Shown: positions 17,040 to 26,498, numbered from the stretch's first letter. The stretch is DNA of 64,000 nucleotides from CAWDMW01 sp963803575 (GCA_963803575.1 CAWDMW010000002.1:1240001-1304000), one strand, 5' to 3'. Notes: generated from the letters alone by a model not told the origin. Made by a program: numbers and translations.

Positions 17040-17372
17040 ATGACTGGTATCGCCGTTACGGAATTGCCTCCTTTCACAAAGAAAGTGGCAAAAATACTGA
17101 GTGAAGAAGAGCTTGAAACTTTACGAAGCTATCTCATTCAGCATCCAGATAAGGGCGATGTCATTCCCGGCACCGGCGGCATACGCAAATTGCGTTGGGC
17201 TGCCAGTGGAAAGGGCAAGCGCGGTGGCGCTCGCGTGATTTACTTTTACCATGTGGTAGGAACGACGATTTACTTAATGGCCTGCTACACAAAGAATGAA
17301 CAGGCTGACATTAGCCCTTCAGTTAAGAAGCAACTGAAAGCGATTGTTGACCAGATCAAAAAAGGAGCATGA
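17040..17372 (+). CDS. RelE/HigB-type mRNA interferase toxin
   Basis: 110 aa basic protein. IRKLRWAASGKGKRGGARVIYFYHV followed by LMACYTKNEQADIS is the hallmark of the RelE/HigB-2 family, with the Arg and Tyr residues of the fold present. It would cleave translated mRNA when free. Toxin precedes antitoxin, as in higBA and relE/nadS-type loci. It lies antisense to the phage late genes, between NlpC/P60 and DUF2163. Confidence 0.9.
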   Translation: MTGIAVTELPPFTKKVAKILSEEELETLRSYLIQHPDKGDVIPGTGGIRKLRWAASGKGKRGGARVIYFYHVVGTTIYLMACYTKNEQADISPSVKKQLKAIVDQIKKGA

Positions 17373-17373
17373 T

Positions 17374-17706
17374 ATGGCTAGACCAAAAAAACAGGACGCA
17401 GAGTTGAGCGAACTTGAGACTGATCTGCTTGAGGCGGCAAATGCCATGCTTGCCCATGTTCGCGGTGAAACGAAATTGCCAACTCAGCATTACACAATTC
17501 CCGATACAGTGGATGTAAAGGAAATCCGCAGTTCTATGCATCTCACTCAAGAACAGTTTGCCCATTTTATCGGAGCTAGTGTTCATGCAGTGCGGCACTG
17601 GGAAAATGGCCGCCGCAAACCTGATGGCACTGCTCGTACTTTGCTTTGCGTACTTCAAAGCAATCCACGCGCCGTGCTGGATGCTCTTGGAAACCCTGCT
17701 GCCTAA
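17374..17706 (+). CDS. XRE-family antitoxin of the RelE/HigB pair
   Basis: 110 aa. The start at 17374 follows AAGGAG at 17362-17367 and comes one base after the toxin stop. The C-terminal half holds a Cro-type helix-turn-helix (VKEIRSSMHLTQEQFAHFIGASVHAVRHWENGRRKP), as in NadS/HigA antitoxins; the N-terminal segment probably wraps the toxin. Its TAA at 17704-17706 interlocks with the convergent DUF2163 TAG (CTAA), so the cassette fits between two phage genes with no spare sequence. Confidence 0.9.
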   Translation: MARPKKQDAELSELETDLLEAANAMLAHVRGETKLPTQHYTIPDTVDVKEIRSSMHLTQEQFAHFIGASVHAVRHWENGRRKPDGTARTLLCVLQSNPRAVLDALGNPAA

Positions 17707-18566
17707 CTATTACGATTGCTCTTGCTCAATGTGCCAGCCGTAGTGAGTAGTGCGTCCACACCGGGAACATACGGTTCGCCACGGAAATTAAGGATATTGC
17801 TGAATTTGCCCTGACAGGTTTCATGGGTCTTATCGCACCCGGCGATGATCTTAATCCCATCACCCACTTGGATGGATTTACCCATCGGTAGCGCCAGCAC
17901 GACTTGAGATGATGCGAATTCCTTCACCTCCATGCGCCGCCCGTCATTATTTCCGGATGTCCATTCCACTTCGCCGCCGGTGAACCAGCCAGCCTCCTGC
18001 GTGAGTGCAGAAGATCTGAAGGTCTGGTTATTCACCACTTCCGTGATTGTGGTGGTGATGGTCACGCCAGCCAGATTCACCTTGCATCTGCTATCGCCCA
18101 ACACTGCGCGACAGGACGGAGAATAAACCTCGCCAATAGTTTGGCTGAGATGCTGCGTCAGACCGCGCACCTCTGCATGGAATAGTTGCGCGTTCAGCGT
18201 CACTTCACCCAGCCGCCCGCGCTTCACCACCAGCTTGCCTTGCGATAAATCCTCATAATTCACCATGAAGATTTCCACCTCGGCATAGTCATAGAGGCCA
18301 GCCAGCAGGTCGGATTCGGTGATCTTGGATGGGAATGTCTGTCCCTCAAGATCAAGGTTATCTACGCTCATGTTGGATTTGCTCTCCACCGTGGTGGGCG
18401 TAAAGCCTGCGATGGAATCATATTCAAGCGAGTCAATCACCAGTGCCTGATCATGATCGGTGAAACCAAGTTCTGCGCTATCCTGCCGCGTAAGACGCCA
18501 GCAAGTGGCAAGTGTAGTCAGGCCGCTACCAAAATGTGCTTCGAGTTGTGGAGAAATCACTCTCAT
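17703..18566 (-). CDS. DUF2163 (BR0599-type) phage tail protein
   Basis: 287 aa. The N terminus (TTLATCWRLTRQDSAELGFTDHD) and the later SCRAVLGDSRCKVNLAG Cys region are characteristic of the TIGR02218/DUF2163 family, a distal-tail component in GTA-type tails. It overlaps the DUF2460 stop by 4 bp, so it is coupled, and keeps the standard order DUF2460-DUF2163-NlpC/P60-hub. Complete and without lesions. Confidence 0.92.
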   Translation of the reverse strand: MRVISPQLEAHFGSGLTTLATCWRLTRQDSAELGFTDHDQALVIDSLEYDSIAGFTPTTVESKSNMSVDNLDLEGQTFPSKITESDLLAGLYDYAEVEIFMVNYEDLSQGKLVVKRGRLGEVTLNAQLFHAEVRGLTQHLSQTIGEVYSPSCRAVLGDSRCKVNLAGVTITTTITEVVNNQTFRSSALTQEAGWFTGGEVEWTSGNNDGRRMEVKEFASSQVVLALPMGKSIQVGDGIKIIAGCDKTHETCQGKFSNILNFRGEPYVPGVDALLTTAGTLSKSNRNS

Positions 18567-19147
18567 ATACGCACCTCGATCAGCGGAATATTATTCCAAC
18601 TGCCTGCATCAAAACTATCCAGCGAGAGTGCCAACTCATCTGTATCGAAACGCACCGGCACATCGAATTCAAAATCAGCCGTGAGTGTGCCAGTCAATGC
18701 GGTGGTGATAATTCCCGTGGCCGTGTCAATGCTCCAACCGCTGGCCTGTAAAATACTGTCTTTATACAGTTTGACGCTAATAGACACTGGCTTGATGATC
18801 ACGCGCTCGGATACCACCGCGCCACTGACATATTGCTTCACCAGTTGGTAATCATTTCCACCTAGCGCAAGCAAAGGCTGGTTGATGGCTTTATAATCGC
18901 CCCAATCCTTAAACCGAAACCCCACCGCCTTACCCCGCCGCGCACGGAAAAAGGCAATCAGCGCCTGCCACTGCGTTTCAGTTTTAATGCCTGATGCGAC
19001 ATTATACCGCGCCCGCGACTGGCTCCATTTGCTGTTGCGCTGCTCATGGCCGGATACGGTCGTCACTACATCCGTGAGGAACATGGGTCCGCCCGTCGCC
19101 CCATAGCTAATATCGCTGGGAAACTGCATTTCTACGAAGTATGTCAT
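18563..19147 (-). CDS. DUF2460 (TIGR02217) phage distal tail protein
   Basis: 194 aa, usual length. FPSDISYGATGGPMFLTDVV at the N terminus and FFRARRGKAVGFRFKDWGDY in the middle are diagnostic of the family (GTA gp12-like). It is a structural element between tape measure and hub. It follows the tape measure by about 60 bp and overlaps DUF2163. Complete. Confidence 0.93.
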   Translation of the reverse strand: MTYFVEMQFPSDISYGATGGPMFLTDVVTTVSGHEQRNSKWSQSRARYNVASGIKTETQWQALIAFFRARRGKAVGFRFKDWGDYKAINQPLLALGGNDYQLVKQYVSGAVVSERVIIKPVSISVKLYKDSILQASGWSIDTATGIITTALTGTLTADFEFDVPVRFDTDELALSLDSFDAGSWNNIPLIEVRI

Positions 19148-19207
19148 AATATATTATGCCTTTTTCTTGCTGTGGTCAGCTTTTAGGCTGACGGATTCAG
19201 CGCTTGA

Positions 19208-21118
19208 TCAAAGATTGCGACGCGCTCGCTCAATCGACCGCGCCATGTCTGCGGCGATCTGGGTTTGGCTTTGTTTGAAGCTGCGCACGTCCGGCGTTTG
19301 AATGTTCATGTTCACGGTGACGGGTGCAGATGCCATTGCCATATTTGGCATGATCTGCATCGGTGCATTACCAGCAAAAGCCAATTCGGGACCGCGCTCG
19401 CCGACAATGCCGAATTTTCCCGGTTGCAGGCGGCCACCATCGGCGAAAAATCCACCGAACATACTGCCGACGCTGGAAAGAATACTACCGAATCCACCGC
19501 CACCACTGCTACTGCCGCCACCGCCAAATAATCCACCGATAGAGCTAAACAGCCCATCAATGATGCCGCCCTTGCCAGAGATGCCTAAATCCTTCAGTGC
19601 GTATTGCAGTAAGGTGCGGTTCAGGTCGGACAGGAATCCCTTGAAGAAATCCCCGAATCCATCAAAGCGCCCGCCAATGGCGTCCAGTGAATCGGCAATC
19701 GTGCCTTCCATCGTTTCCCCGATACGGGAGAATTCACCCTCAATGGTTTCTCCGGTTTTCTTGGTGGATTTCTCCAGCTTTGCGCCAGCATCTTCCACCG
19801 CACGTCCGAAGGTTTCCTGATTGATATAGCCTTTCTCCAGCAGGCGATTGAGCATTTCCATTTCTTTGTTGTAGCGTTCCAGCGGCGTGCGGGTGGCCTC
19901 GAAAATACGCTTGGCTTCCTGCTGCATCTTATTCAGGCCTTTGACGGCTTTGCTGGTTTCTTCTACCTTTTCAGGCGTGGCGGTTTCACCAAATAAGCTA
20001 TCCAGTGACTTATTTTTGGCAGCGCGTGCTTCTACGATTTTCGCGGCGGCATCCTGAATTTCTGCATCAATGGCGTTGTTGAATTGCTGTGCTTCGGCCA
20101 GCGCTTTATCAAATGCCGTTCCCATCGCATCAAGCAGGCCAGTTTCCAGCGCTGCACGCGTATTATCAAAGGACACACCACCCAGCGGATTTTCTACGAA
20201 GTTCGCAAGGTCTTTACCCAGCGCTTCAAAGCGAGCAGAAATAGCGTCACCGAAGGCATTAAACGCATCACCCACGCCTTCAAAAACGGCAATAAACAGC
20301 CGCCCGAATTTTACCACCTCGCCGATAAATGCCTTAAATCCCAGCCGGAAGGGTTCAATCGAATCAGTAATGATCTGCGCCAGCCACTTCACCTTATCGG
20401 CAATGAAAATCAGAATATCGGTAAGGCCAGCATCACCAATTGCTTTCACCAGTTTGGAAAAAGCATCACCCATGTTGGATAGTGCGACATTCAGCGTGCC
20501 TGCCTGTTCCTTCATCGCACCGGCAAATTGCACATCACCGATAGAGCGCAGATACCCCTCGATCTCCTTGGCGTTTTTGCCCACGGTGGTGCTAACGCCT
20601 TGGAAGGTGAATGTTACTTGATCACCCTGAGCGCGGGACTTAATCCCGAATTCCTTCAGGCGTTCAAATTCACCCGTGGCAGCATCGGCCACCGCTTCGA
20701 TCATCTGATTGAGGGATTTCCCCATCGCCGTTGCGGTATTACCATAAGAGGTGAGCGCTTCCTCGGAAGGCGTCAGCCCCAGCGCCTTCAGCTTAATGAA
20801 AGCGGCTACCACTTCTTCTAACTGAAAGGGAGTAGTGGCGGCGAAGTTTTCAATAAACCCAAATGCAACACTGGCATTCTCTGCTGATCCGGTGACAGTA
20901 CGCAGGGACGCTTCCAGCTTCTCAAACTTGGTGATCGTGTCGGTGATCTGCTTACCAACGAAGGCCGTGGCAAATAATCCGCCCAGCCGGTTCAGCCCAC
21001 CGCCCAATTTCTTAAAACGCCGATCCATATTATCCACGCCAGAATTGATCTGCGTGAATGTCTGCTGCGTTTTGTTTATTGCGCGTATGACAAATTCTGC
21101 ACTACCGAATGCGGCCAT
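19208..21118 (-). CDS. Phage tail tape measure protein
   Basis: 636 aa. It has an N-terminal helical region (FVIRAINKTQQTFTQINSGVDNMDRRFKK) with repeated alpha segments and the LEEVVAAFIKLKALGLTPSEEALTSYGNTA motif of TP901/lambda-H-type tape measures, a coiled mid-region (LNKMQQEAKRIFEATRTPLERYNKEMEML) and a Gly/Ser-rich C terminus before GKFGIVGERGPELAF. It sets tail length and is ejected ahead of DNA. It is short, so the predicted tail is short. Its start overlaps the small chaperone frame by 17 bp. Confidence 0.93.
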   Translation of the reverse strand: MAAFGSAEFVIRAINKTQQTFTQINSGVDNMDRRFKKLGGGLNRLGGLFATAFVGKQITDTITKFEKLEASLRTVTGSAENASVAFGFIENFAATTPFQLEEVVAAFIKLKALGLTPSEEALTSYGNTATAMGKSLNQMIEAVADAATGEFERLKEFGIKSRAQGDQVTFTFQGVSTTVGKNAKEIEGYLRSIGDVQFAGAMKEQAGTLNVALSNMGDAFSKLVKAIGDAGLTDILIFIADKVKWLAQIITDSIEPFRLGFKAFIGEVVKFGRLFIAVFEGVGDAFNAFGDAISARFEALGKDLANFVENPLGGVSFDNTRAALETGLLDAMGTAFDKALAEAQQFNNAIDAEIQDAAAKIVEARAAKNKSLDSLFGETATPEKVEETSKAVKGLNKMQQEAKRIFEATRTPLERYNKEMEMLNRLLEKGYINQETFGRAVEDAGAKLEKSTKKTGETIEGEFSRIGETMEGTIADSLDAIGGRFDGFGDFFKGFLSDLNRTLLQYALKDLGISGKGGIIDGLFSSIGGLFGGGGSSSGGGGFGSILSSVGSMFGGFFADGGRLQPGKFGIVGERGPELAFAGNAPMQIMPNMAMASAPVTVNMNIQTPDVRSFKQSQTQIAADMARSIERARRNL

Positions 21119-21242
21119 GGTTTTTACTCATTGTATCTGCTTGAAGTTCAAAAAAAGCGATCCATTCCGTGAATTCGCGGGTGGTCATTGCCTCGATCTC
21201 TGGCAAGGTTCGGCCAAGCCGCCATGCCAGCGCTAGCTGGGC
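21102..21242 (-). CDS. Second (T-like) frame of the tail assembly chaperone, probably reached by -1 frameshift
   Basis: The open frame encodes AQLALAWRLGRTLPEIEAM then TTREFTEWIAFFELQ, resembling the T part of tail assembly chaperone G/GT pairs (LAxRLGxT...EFxEWxAFF). It has no start codon or ribosome site of its own before an internal Met. It lies in the -1 frame relative to the G-like gene that stops at 21233 and overlaps the tape measure start. That is the classic layout for a frameshifted chaperone extension. No canonical slippery heptamer is visible in the short overlap, so the shift site is unresolved. Confidence 0.6.
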   Translation of the reverse strand, partial: AQLALAWRLGRTLPEIEAMTTREFTEWIAFFELQADTMSKNHGRIR

Positions 21243-21499
21243 TCAAAGGAAGGGATCGCTTCGGAGTTTCCCTTGATCTGCTCCACGCTTTGGTAAAAGT
21301 GGCGCTCGATCTCGTCATTGATGCGCAAGATCACGCGGCAATCACCGTAATTGAGCAGTTCGGTTTTATCCTCCACCTTAAACAGGCGGTTGCCCTCTGC
21401 ATCGCGGGCTTTGACGATCAGGGAATTAACGGCATTTTCCACCGGCGAGGCCTTTTTGCCTGACATGCGCTGGATCAGCCCAGCCTCTGCCATGGTCAT
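21233..21499 (-). CDS. G-like tail assembly chaperone, 5' end probably lost
   Basis: 88 aa from the first ATG (MTMAEAGLIQRMSGKK). The same frame is open upstream to about 21589 and encodes a phage-like KKGWWWPFLKWGEPNKLLEI stretch without a start codon, so the true N terminus seems to have been cut off by the foreign insertion. It lies directly before the T-like frame and the tape measure, the position of lambda G. It would guide tail-tube polymerisation around the tape measure. Confidence 0.65.
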   Translation of the reverse strand: MTMAEAGLIQRMSGKKASPVENAVNSLIVKARDAEGNRLFKVEDKTELLNYGDCRVILRINDEIERHFYQSVEQIKGNSEAIPSFEPS

Positions 21500-21589
21500 A
21501 GGGAAGATGTTTATCTCCAGTAGTTTGTTTGGCTCGCCCCACTTAAGGAACGGCCACCACCAGCCTTTCTTGTGATTGATAATGCTGTT

Positions 21590-22322
21590 TTACCCAGTAC
21601 TTATGTTCAAGCGATTGCCAATATCATTAAGCAACTTGGTCTCACGTTCAAATTCATTTTTCAAAAAATCTTCACATGGCTGCGATTCAAAATATTCGTT
21701 TTTATATGTAAGGGATGAAAATCTCAAACCACTCCACCCTTGTTTAAAATTCATCATGTAGCCGCTTTTTACAACGCTTCGGTGCTTCGATGTATTCGCT
21801 AAAGCAGAAAGATAAATATAATCCTTATGGTCTAACCAAGTGTCTAAAAAAAACTGTAATTTCCGGATGTTTTATACCAAGACTATCTTTAACTTTTTTA
21901 GCAGAAATTAAATGTTCCGATAAATTAGTCTCACTATTATTCATACCAAGTGCGTAATAAATAACATGTGCCATTACATCGATTAAACTGTGAAGATTAA
22001 AAATGACCGCTTGAACATTGGCACGTATATCCATTGCCAAAACTCTTTCAGAATTAATATTTTCACAAGTGTTATCTTTATTGACTCCACCAACGGATAC
22101 GCCTCCAAAAACACCTTTTGCTAATATATCTATGATAGTGGGATTTTCTCCTAGAAGTTGCTCGTCTATTGTTTTAATATTATTGAAATGATACTGCATA
22201 AAGTATATTTTTGGAATTATCGCGGATATGGATTTATCCAAAATAATTCTTTGTTGATTCCCATGAAGCCTATCAACATTTTCTAATAGTAGCCTACAGT
22301 TCCATGTGGTTTCATTATTCAT
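21590..22322 (-). pseudogene. Foreign AT-rich gene of unknown function with a T8 frameshift
   Basis: The first frame gives 165 codons and ends shortly after a run of eight T (minus strand; 21853-21846). Removing one T gives a single 243 aa protein ending at 21590, with LDTWLDHKDYIYLSALANTSKHRS after the tract. Helical segments such as AVIFNLHSLIDVMAHVIYYALG and NTSKHRSVV recall HEPN-like folds, but I do not recognise the family. The G+C is clearly lower than the surrounding phage genes, so it is a separate acquisition. It occupies the place of the missing connector and tail-tube genes. The homopolymer could be phase-variable rather than dead. Confidence 0.6.
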
Positions 22323-22464
22323 GAACAGATGAATATCTCACTGTATAATTGCTGTCAAATATATCTGCAATGGTGCCGATGATTACCAGATCACCCGATG
22401 CGACATCCGCGCCGGATGGGGTGTAGTTGAGGGCTTTGCCCTCCTGAATGTAGTTGGTAGCTAT
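22315..22464 (-). pseudogene. DUF2190 capsid-decoration gene remnant, truncated and without a start codon
   Basis: Fifty codons encode ATNYIQEGKALNYTPSGADV and ASGDLVIIGTIAD, the N terminus of DUF2190-type phage proteins (head decoration, gpD-like role). The expected ATG after AAGGAG is ATA at 22464-22462. After about 32 residues homology ends and the frame runs into foreign sequence, stopping just inside the AT-rich gene. The C-terminal two thirds and the following genes are gone. Confidence 0.75.
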
Positions 22465-22552
22465 GAGATTTCTCCTTGAGTTTTAGGCATAAAAAAGCGA
22501 CCTGAAGCCGCCGGTGGGTTAAGATGTTAGAAGGGTTTACGCGCCCGGATTT

Positions 22553-24453
22553 TTATTGCAAGGTGCGGAATTCGAGCGGCGCTGCCGCCGCGTCGATACG
22601 CACCTTGTATTCCACCCCGTCAATCGTCCAGCCATCTTGCTGATCAAGGAACGGAGCGGCCACGCCGTCCAAATAGCCCACTTCAATCGTATCAAACACA
22701 TTCGGATCAGCGGCCAGATACCACGCAGTGGTAGAGGCATCATCCAAACGCGCATCCACAATGATTTCCGCTGCGCCACGCACCGGATTGGGTTTGCGGC
22801 TGTTGGCCTGCGATGGATCAGTTTCCGAACTCATCAGCACCCGCGCTGTATCTTCCTGCGCTAGCAAAGCACAAGTAGATAAGAAGGACGGATATTCAGT
22901 GTGGCAGTGCCATCTTTTTGCGTGCGCATGGCAGTACGGGCGGCACCAACGCTTGCAGCAGCAATCGCAGCACCACTGGCAGCAAGGTTTTTGTGATCAG
23001 CATGGAACAAGGCCGTGCCGTCACTCATGGCTGGGTTGCCGGTGAGGATGCTAAACACCAAATCACCTACGGTTCGTGATGCGGCACGCCCCATCTTGCG
23101 CGGAATTTCCGTAAACGCCGTCAGATCATCATTGATGATGGCTTGGCGGGTGATGGAAAACAGCTTGCCGTAAGTGGCCAGCTTGATGGGTTCTGCCCGT
23201 TCGCCGATGGTGCCGTGCTTATATTCACCGCTTTCGGGGATTTCATCCAGCGCTTCAAACACACCCATACCTACGCGGGAATGTGTTTTGAAGTCGGTCA
23301 GATTGCCGGTGCGGGTGAATTGTTGGAATACTTCTTCCGCTTCATCGTACCCGCGTAGCATGGCTTTGCGTGCATTGTTTTCCAGAATCTTCGGGAAATC
23401 ACTGCTGGAATGGGTAAAGGCACGCGCTGCCAATTCGCGTTTGTCCATATGTTCAGTACGCACGCCGCGCAGTTCCAAGGATTTCCGTGCCATCTCCAGC
23501 AAGGTATAGCCCATCAGTTCGGTGGGTTTGGTGTCCTTGGCGGCAATACCTGCACGAAAGGCAATCGCGTCTTCAGCGGCGCGGGAGAATTTCTCAATAT
23601 CCGTATCACCGATTTCGATCCGCTGGTTGGTGGCCACCGGTTCCTCACGCGTACCAATCGCTTCAAGCAACTGTTTACGCGCTTTGCCCACATTGATGTC
23701 AGGACTATCAAGGCATTGATCACGCAGCTGGCCATAATCACCATGCTTGCCAAACAAGGTGCGGATGTCGGTGCGGCGTTTCTTCTCGGCTTCTAGCGCA
23801 CGCTTTGCGCCTTCGGCCATGGCGTTATCCTGCACAGCGCGGATGTCTTCCGCCTCAATGCGTTCTGGGGTTTCGGTTACTTCAGGCATGGGATTCTCCT
23901 TTTGGGTTGGGTGGGGTTGTGAAGGGAGGGTTTCATCCTCCAGTTTCCTGCCAATGCCAACAGAGGCATCGGCGGGAATATAGACCAGCGAGATTTCCAT
24001 CGGCATCCAGCGGATGACGCGGTAAGTCGCAGGCTTATCTTTGGGTTCTTCGGTGATCTTTCGCTCAACAATGCGGTATGCCACCGACACATTGCGCAAA
24101 ATACCGTCGCGCACATCCTGCCAGATACCTTCGGCATCAGCGCGGCGGCTCAGGCGGATTTCTGCATAACCACGGCCATTTTCCAGCCATGCGCGTTCCA
24201 CCACGCCAATGCGGTTTTCCCGTTCTGAGCGGTCATGATTATACAGCACCGGCGCAGAGTTATTGAGGCGCGAAAGATCAACCTCGCTTTTCTCATGCCC
24301 CAACACTTCCACCCACGGCTCGCTAAAAAACGATTGGCGGGTGACAGGCTCCTCCGAAGAAAAAGAGAGCCGCACAAGGCGACTCTCTTCATCCACGACC
24401 GACCGGGAGGCAAGTTCAGCCGTCCGTGTTAGTATTTCCAGTTCCTTCGTCAT
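22553..24453 (-). pseudogene. Prohead protease-major capsid fusion protein gene with a 1-nt deletion
   Basis: The start at 24453 (MTKELEILTRTAEL) follows AGGAGG and overlaps the portal gene. Residues about 1-180 form an HK97-type prohead protease (LNNSAPVLYNHDRSERENRIG; RDGILRNVSVAYRI), then a coiled scaffold segment, then the capsid domain (ITRQAIINDDLTAFTEIPRKMG). The frame breaks near 22866-22872: YLLV is followed by LC-stop, while DTARVLMSSETDPSQANSRK and the rest continue in another frame to 22553. Adding one base restores a 633 aa protein of normal length (LVPLLAQEDTARV). The truncated form lacks the last 105 or so residues of the capsid fold, so it should not assemble. Confidence 0.88.
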
Positions 24454-25951
24454 TATCTGGTTCCTCCTGTTTGGGTTCGGGTTTGGTTGATCCGGTAGAG
24501 CTGGAAAAGCTGATTCCAGCCTCGCTTTCCTGCACGCGCTCTTGCTTGATTTGCTCGAACACGTCCTGCGGATTGCCGCCACGCTCGCGGATCACCTGAG
24601 AGCGAGATTTAAATCCGGCCTGCACCGATTTTTCCTCCGCCGTGACTTCCTTCTGCGGATCAATCCACGGCATGTTGGGACCTTGAAAACCGGCTTTCTT
24701 TAAGGAAAGCGGGTTGATCTCTGCCTCTGGCACATCCAACTGGCCGGACAACACCGCCATTTCTACGAAGCGTTCCCAGATCGGGCGCACGCAGCGTTCA
24801 ACAAAATATTCGCGCATCACCGCGTAATGGACAGATTGTTCCACCAACTCCTGACGCTGGGCGCTGTAAGTTCCGTTGTAATCTTTCGAGATACTGGAAA
24901 AGCTGGTGGCCGTTCCCGCCGCCACCGCCCGCAGCTGCGAATTGCGGAATTGCTCCAGCATCGCATTGGGGCGGTTGCTATCAATCATGCCAATTTCTTC
25001 ACCCGGCAGCAGATTGTCGAAGATCATTCCCGGCTGCATCTTCATCAGGCGGTTGCCGCTATCATCCGTTGCCAGCGCATTAACGGGACCATCCAAGTTT
25101 TTGCGGATATAGGCGCAGATGCTGGCCGCGACCTTTGCCGCCAGCCGCTCGGAAAGCTCGTAATCCTTAATATCCTCCATGCGCGTCAGCACACTTGCAA
25201 AGATCGAAACACCGCGTGTCTGCGCGATACGATCCACCGTTTTTAGGTGAATGATCTTTTCTGCCACAAAGCGTTTGGTGTCCTGCTTGGTGACAAAGCG
25301 ATGATTATCGCCCGGATGCTCCTTGTAGAGATAATAGGCAAGTGGCCTGCGCCATGTGTTCTTTTCCACACCGTGGATGATGCGTCGTTTGTCGTCGCTA
25401 TAATCAAAGGGCAGATAATCCGCTTCTATCAGCTCCAATGAATACGGCACCAGCGTGCCATGATTGATCGTGTTACTGGTGCCTTCAATATGTTTCACCA
25501 GCACTTCGCCATCCCGGAACCAGCACCGCGCCAGCAAGCGCAGCATGTGATTCCAGTTCAGTTCCCACGTCACTTCCGGAAAGCGCGTCCATTCCTCCCA
25601 TAGCTCAATCAACTGATCATTGATCGGTTTGGCCAGTTCACCATCCACACGCTTGACTTGTGGCTCAATGGTAATGCCGCGCCCAACCACATTATTGACA
25701 AGGCAGTTCAACACACCCCGCGCCAGATCATGATTTTCATCGAGATAGCGGGCTTGCAGGCGCAGTGATTCACCAGCGCGTTCCATGATGGCGTCACCAC
25801 TGCCAGCATCGCCTTTGATTTTGCGCAGGCGTGAGGGCTGGGAGGCTTCATAGGCACGTTGCGCTTGCAGGATGCGCCGCGCTGTTTCGCGTCGAAGGGC
25901 TGCTTCAGGTGCAAACACTTCTATGGTTTTGTCGAAAAGATTAAACATCAC
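24416..25951 (-). CDS. Lambda-family phage portal protein
   Basis: 511 aa. Motifs of the lambda B portal family (PF05136) are present: RARYLDENHDLARGVLNCLVNNVVGRGI-type N region, WFRDGEVLVKHIEG, IIHLKTVDRIAQTRGVSIFASVL and YNGTYSAQRQELVEQ. It forms the dodecameric DNA gate of the head. Start ATG-ATG at 25951. It overlaps the gpW-like gene by about 11 bp at its start and the protease-capsid gene at its end, so it is coupled both ways. Complete. Confidence 0.94.
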   Translation of the reverse strand: MMFNLFDKTIEVFAPEAALRRETARRILQAQRAYEASQPSRLRKIKGDAGSGDAIMERAGESLRLQARYLDENHDLARGVLNCLVNNVVGRGITIEPQVKRVDGELAKPINDQLIELWEEWTRFPEVTWELNWNHMLRLLARCWFRDGEVLVKHIEGTSNTINHGTLVPYSLELIEADYLPFDYSDDKRRIIHGVEKNTWRRPLAYYLYKEHPGDNHRFVTKQDTKRFVAEKIIHLKTVDRIAQTRGVSIFASVLTRMEDIKDYELSERLAAKVAASICAYIRKNLDGPVNALATDDSGNRLMKMQPGMIFDNLLPGEEIGMIDSNRPNAMLEQFRNSQLRAVAAGTATSFSSISKDYNGTYSAQRQELVEQSVHYAVMREYFVERCVRPIWERFVEMAVLSGQLDVPEAEINPLSLKKAGFQGPNMPWIDPQKEVTAEEKSVQAGFKSRSQVIRERGGNPQDVFEQIKQERVQESEAGISFSSSTGSTKPEPKQEEPDNDEGTGNTNTDG

Positions 25952-26168
25952 TAAAATCCGCCAAGGCTGCTTGTTGGTTGTTCCGTATGGTTTGCTGGAA
26001 GGCCTGCACGCGCCGCTCCCAATATTGAATCTGCTCGCGGATTTCCCGCGTATTGGCGAGTGTCAGGCTGCGCCCGTTCATGGAATAGCTCTGGCCTTTG
26101 GCCACCGCCAAATCCGCCGCTATCCACGCATCGAGCGCCGTTTGTGCCTGTTCAAGATTGAGTGCCAT
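25941..26168 (-). CDS. gpW-like head-tail joining protein (DUF6148)
   Basis: 75 aa. ALNLEQAQTALDAWIAADLA and SRSLTLANTREIREQIQYWERRV-type segments fit the small gpW/DUF6148 family located between large terminase and portal in lambda-type packaging modules. It stabilises the filled head. The ParDE cassette now separates it from the terminase gene, but the order is standard. Confidence 0.8.
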   Translation of the reverse strand: MALNLEQAQTALDAWIAADLAVAKGQSYSMNGRSLTLANTREIREQIQYWERRVQAFQQTIRNNQQAALADFSDV

Positions 26169-26234
26169 TGATGTCCATCCTTGCTATTTATTGTTATTAG
26201 GTGTATAATTGGATATAAATTAGGAGTTATGCTT

Positions 26235-26498
26235 ATGAACGTCTCGCTCACACCAGAACTAGAACAATTCATTGATTCTAAGGTAAAAAGTGGCTTTTAT
26301 GGCTCTGCCAGCGAGGTGATCCGCGAAGGATTGCGCCTCTTGGATGAGCAGGAAACCATCAAGAAAAAGCGTATTGAGATGCTGAATCTTGAAATCGACA
26401 AAGGCCTCTCTTCACTGAAATCCGGCAACGTAATTTCCGGGGAAGAAGCGATCCGCCAGTTAAAAGAGCGCCGCGCTTCTTACAAACAGGCTGAGTAA
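26235..26498 (+). CDS. parD: ParD-family antitoxin
   Basis: 87 aa. The start at 26235 lies 8 bp after AGGAG (26222-26226), better than the ATG six bases earlier. MNVSLTPELEQFIDSKVKSG then YGSASEVIREGLRLLDEQE is the ribbon-helix-helix ParD/CopG signature. The C-terminal helix neutralises the toxin. Its TAA overlaps the toxin ATG (TAATG), so the pair is coupled. It reads antisense to the phage genes. Confidence 0.92.
   Translation: MNVSLTPELEQFIDSKVKSGFYGSASEVIREGLRLLDEQETIKKKRIEMLNLEIDKGLSSLKSGNVISGEEAIRQLKERRASYKQAE

Noticed and set aside
22861..22875. Programmed frameshift in the capsid gene
   Set aside because: No slippery heptamer at the site; the capsid fold needs the whole chain in every copy, so a rare shift would not serve.
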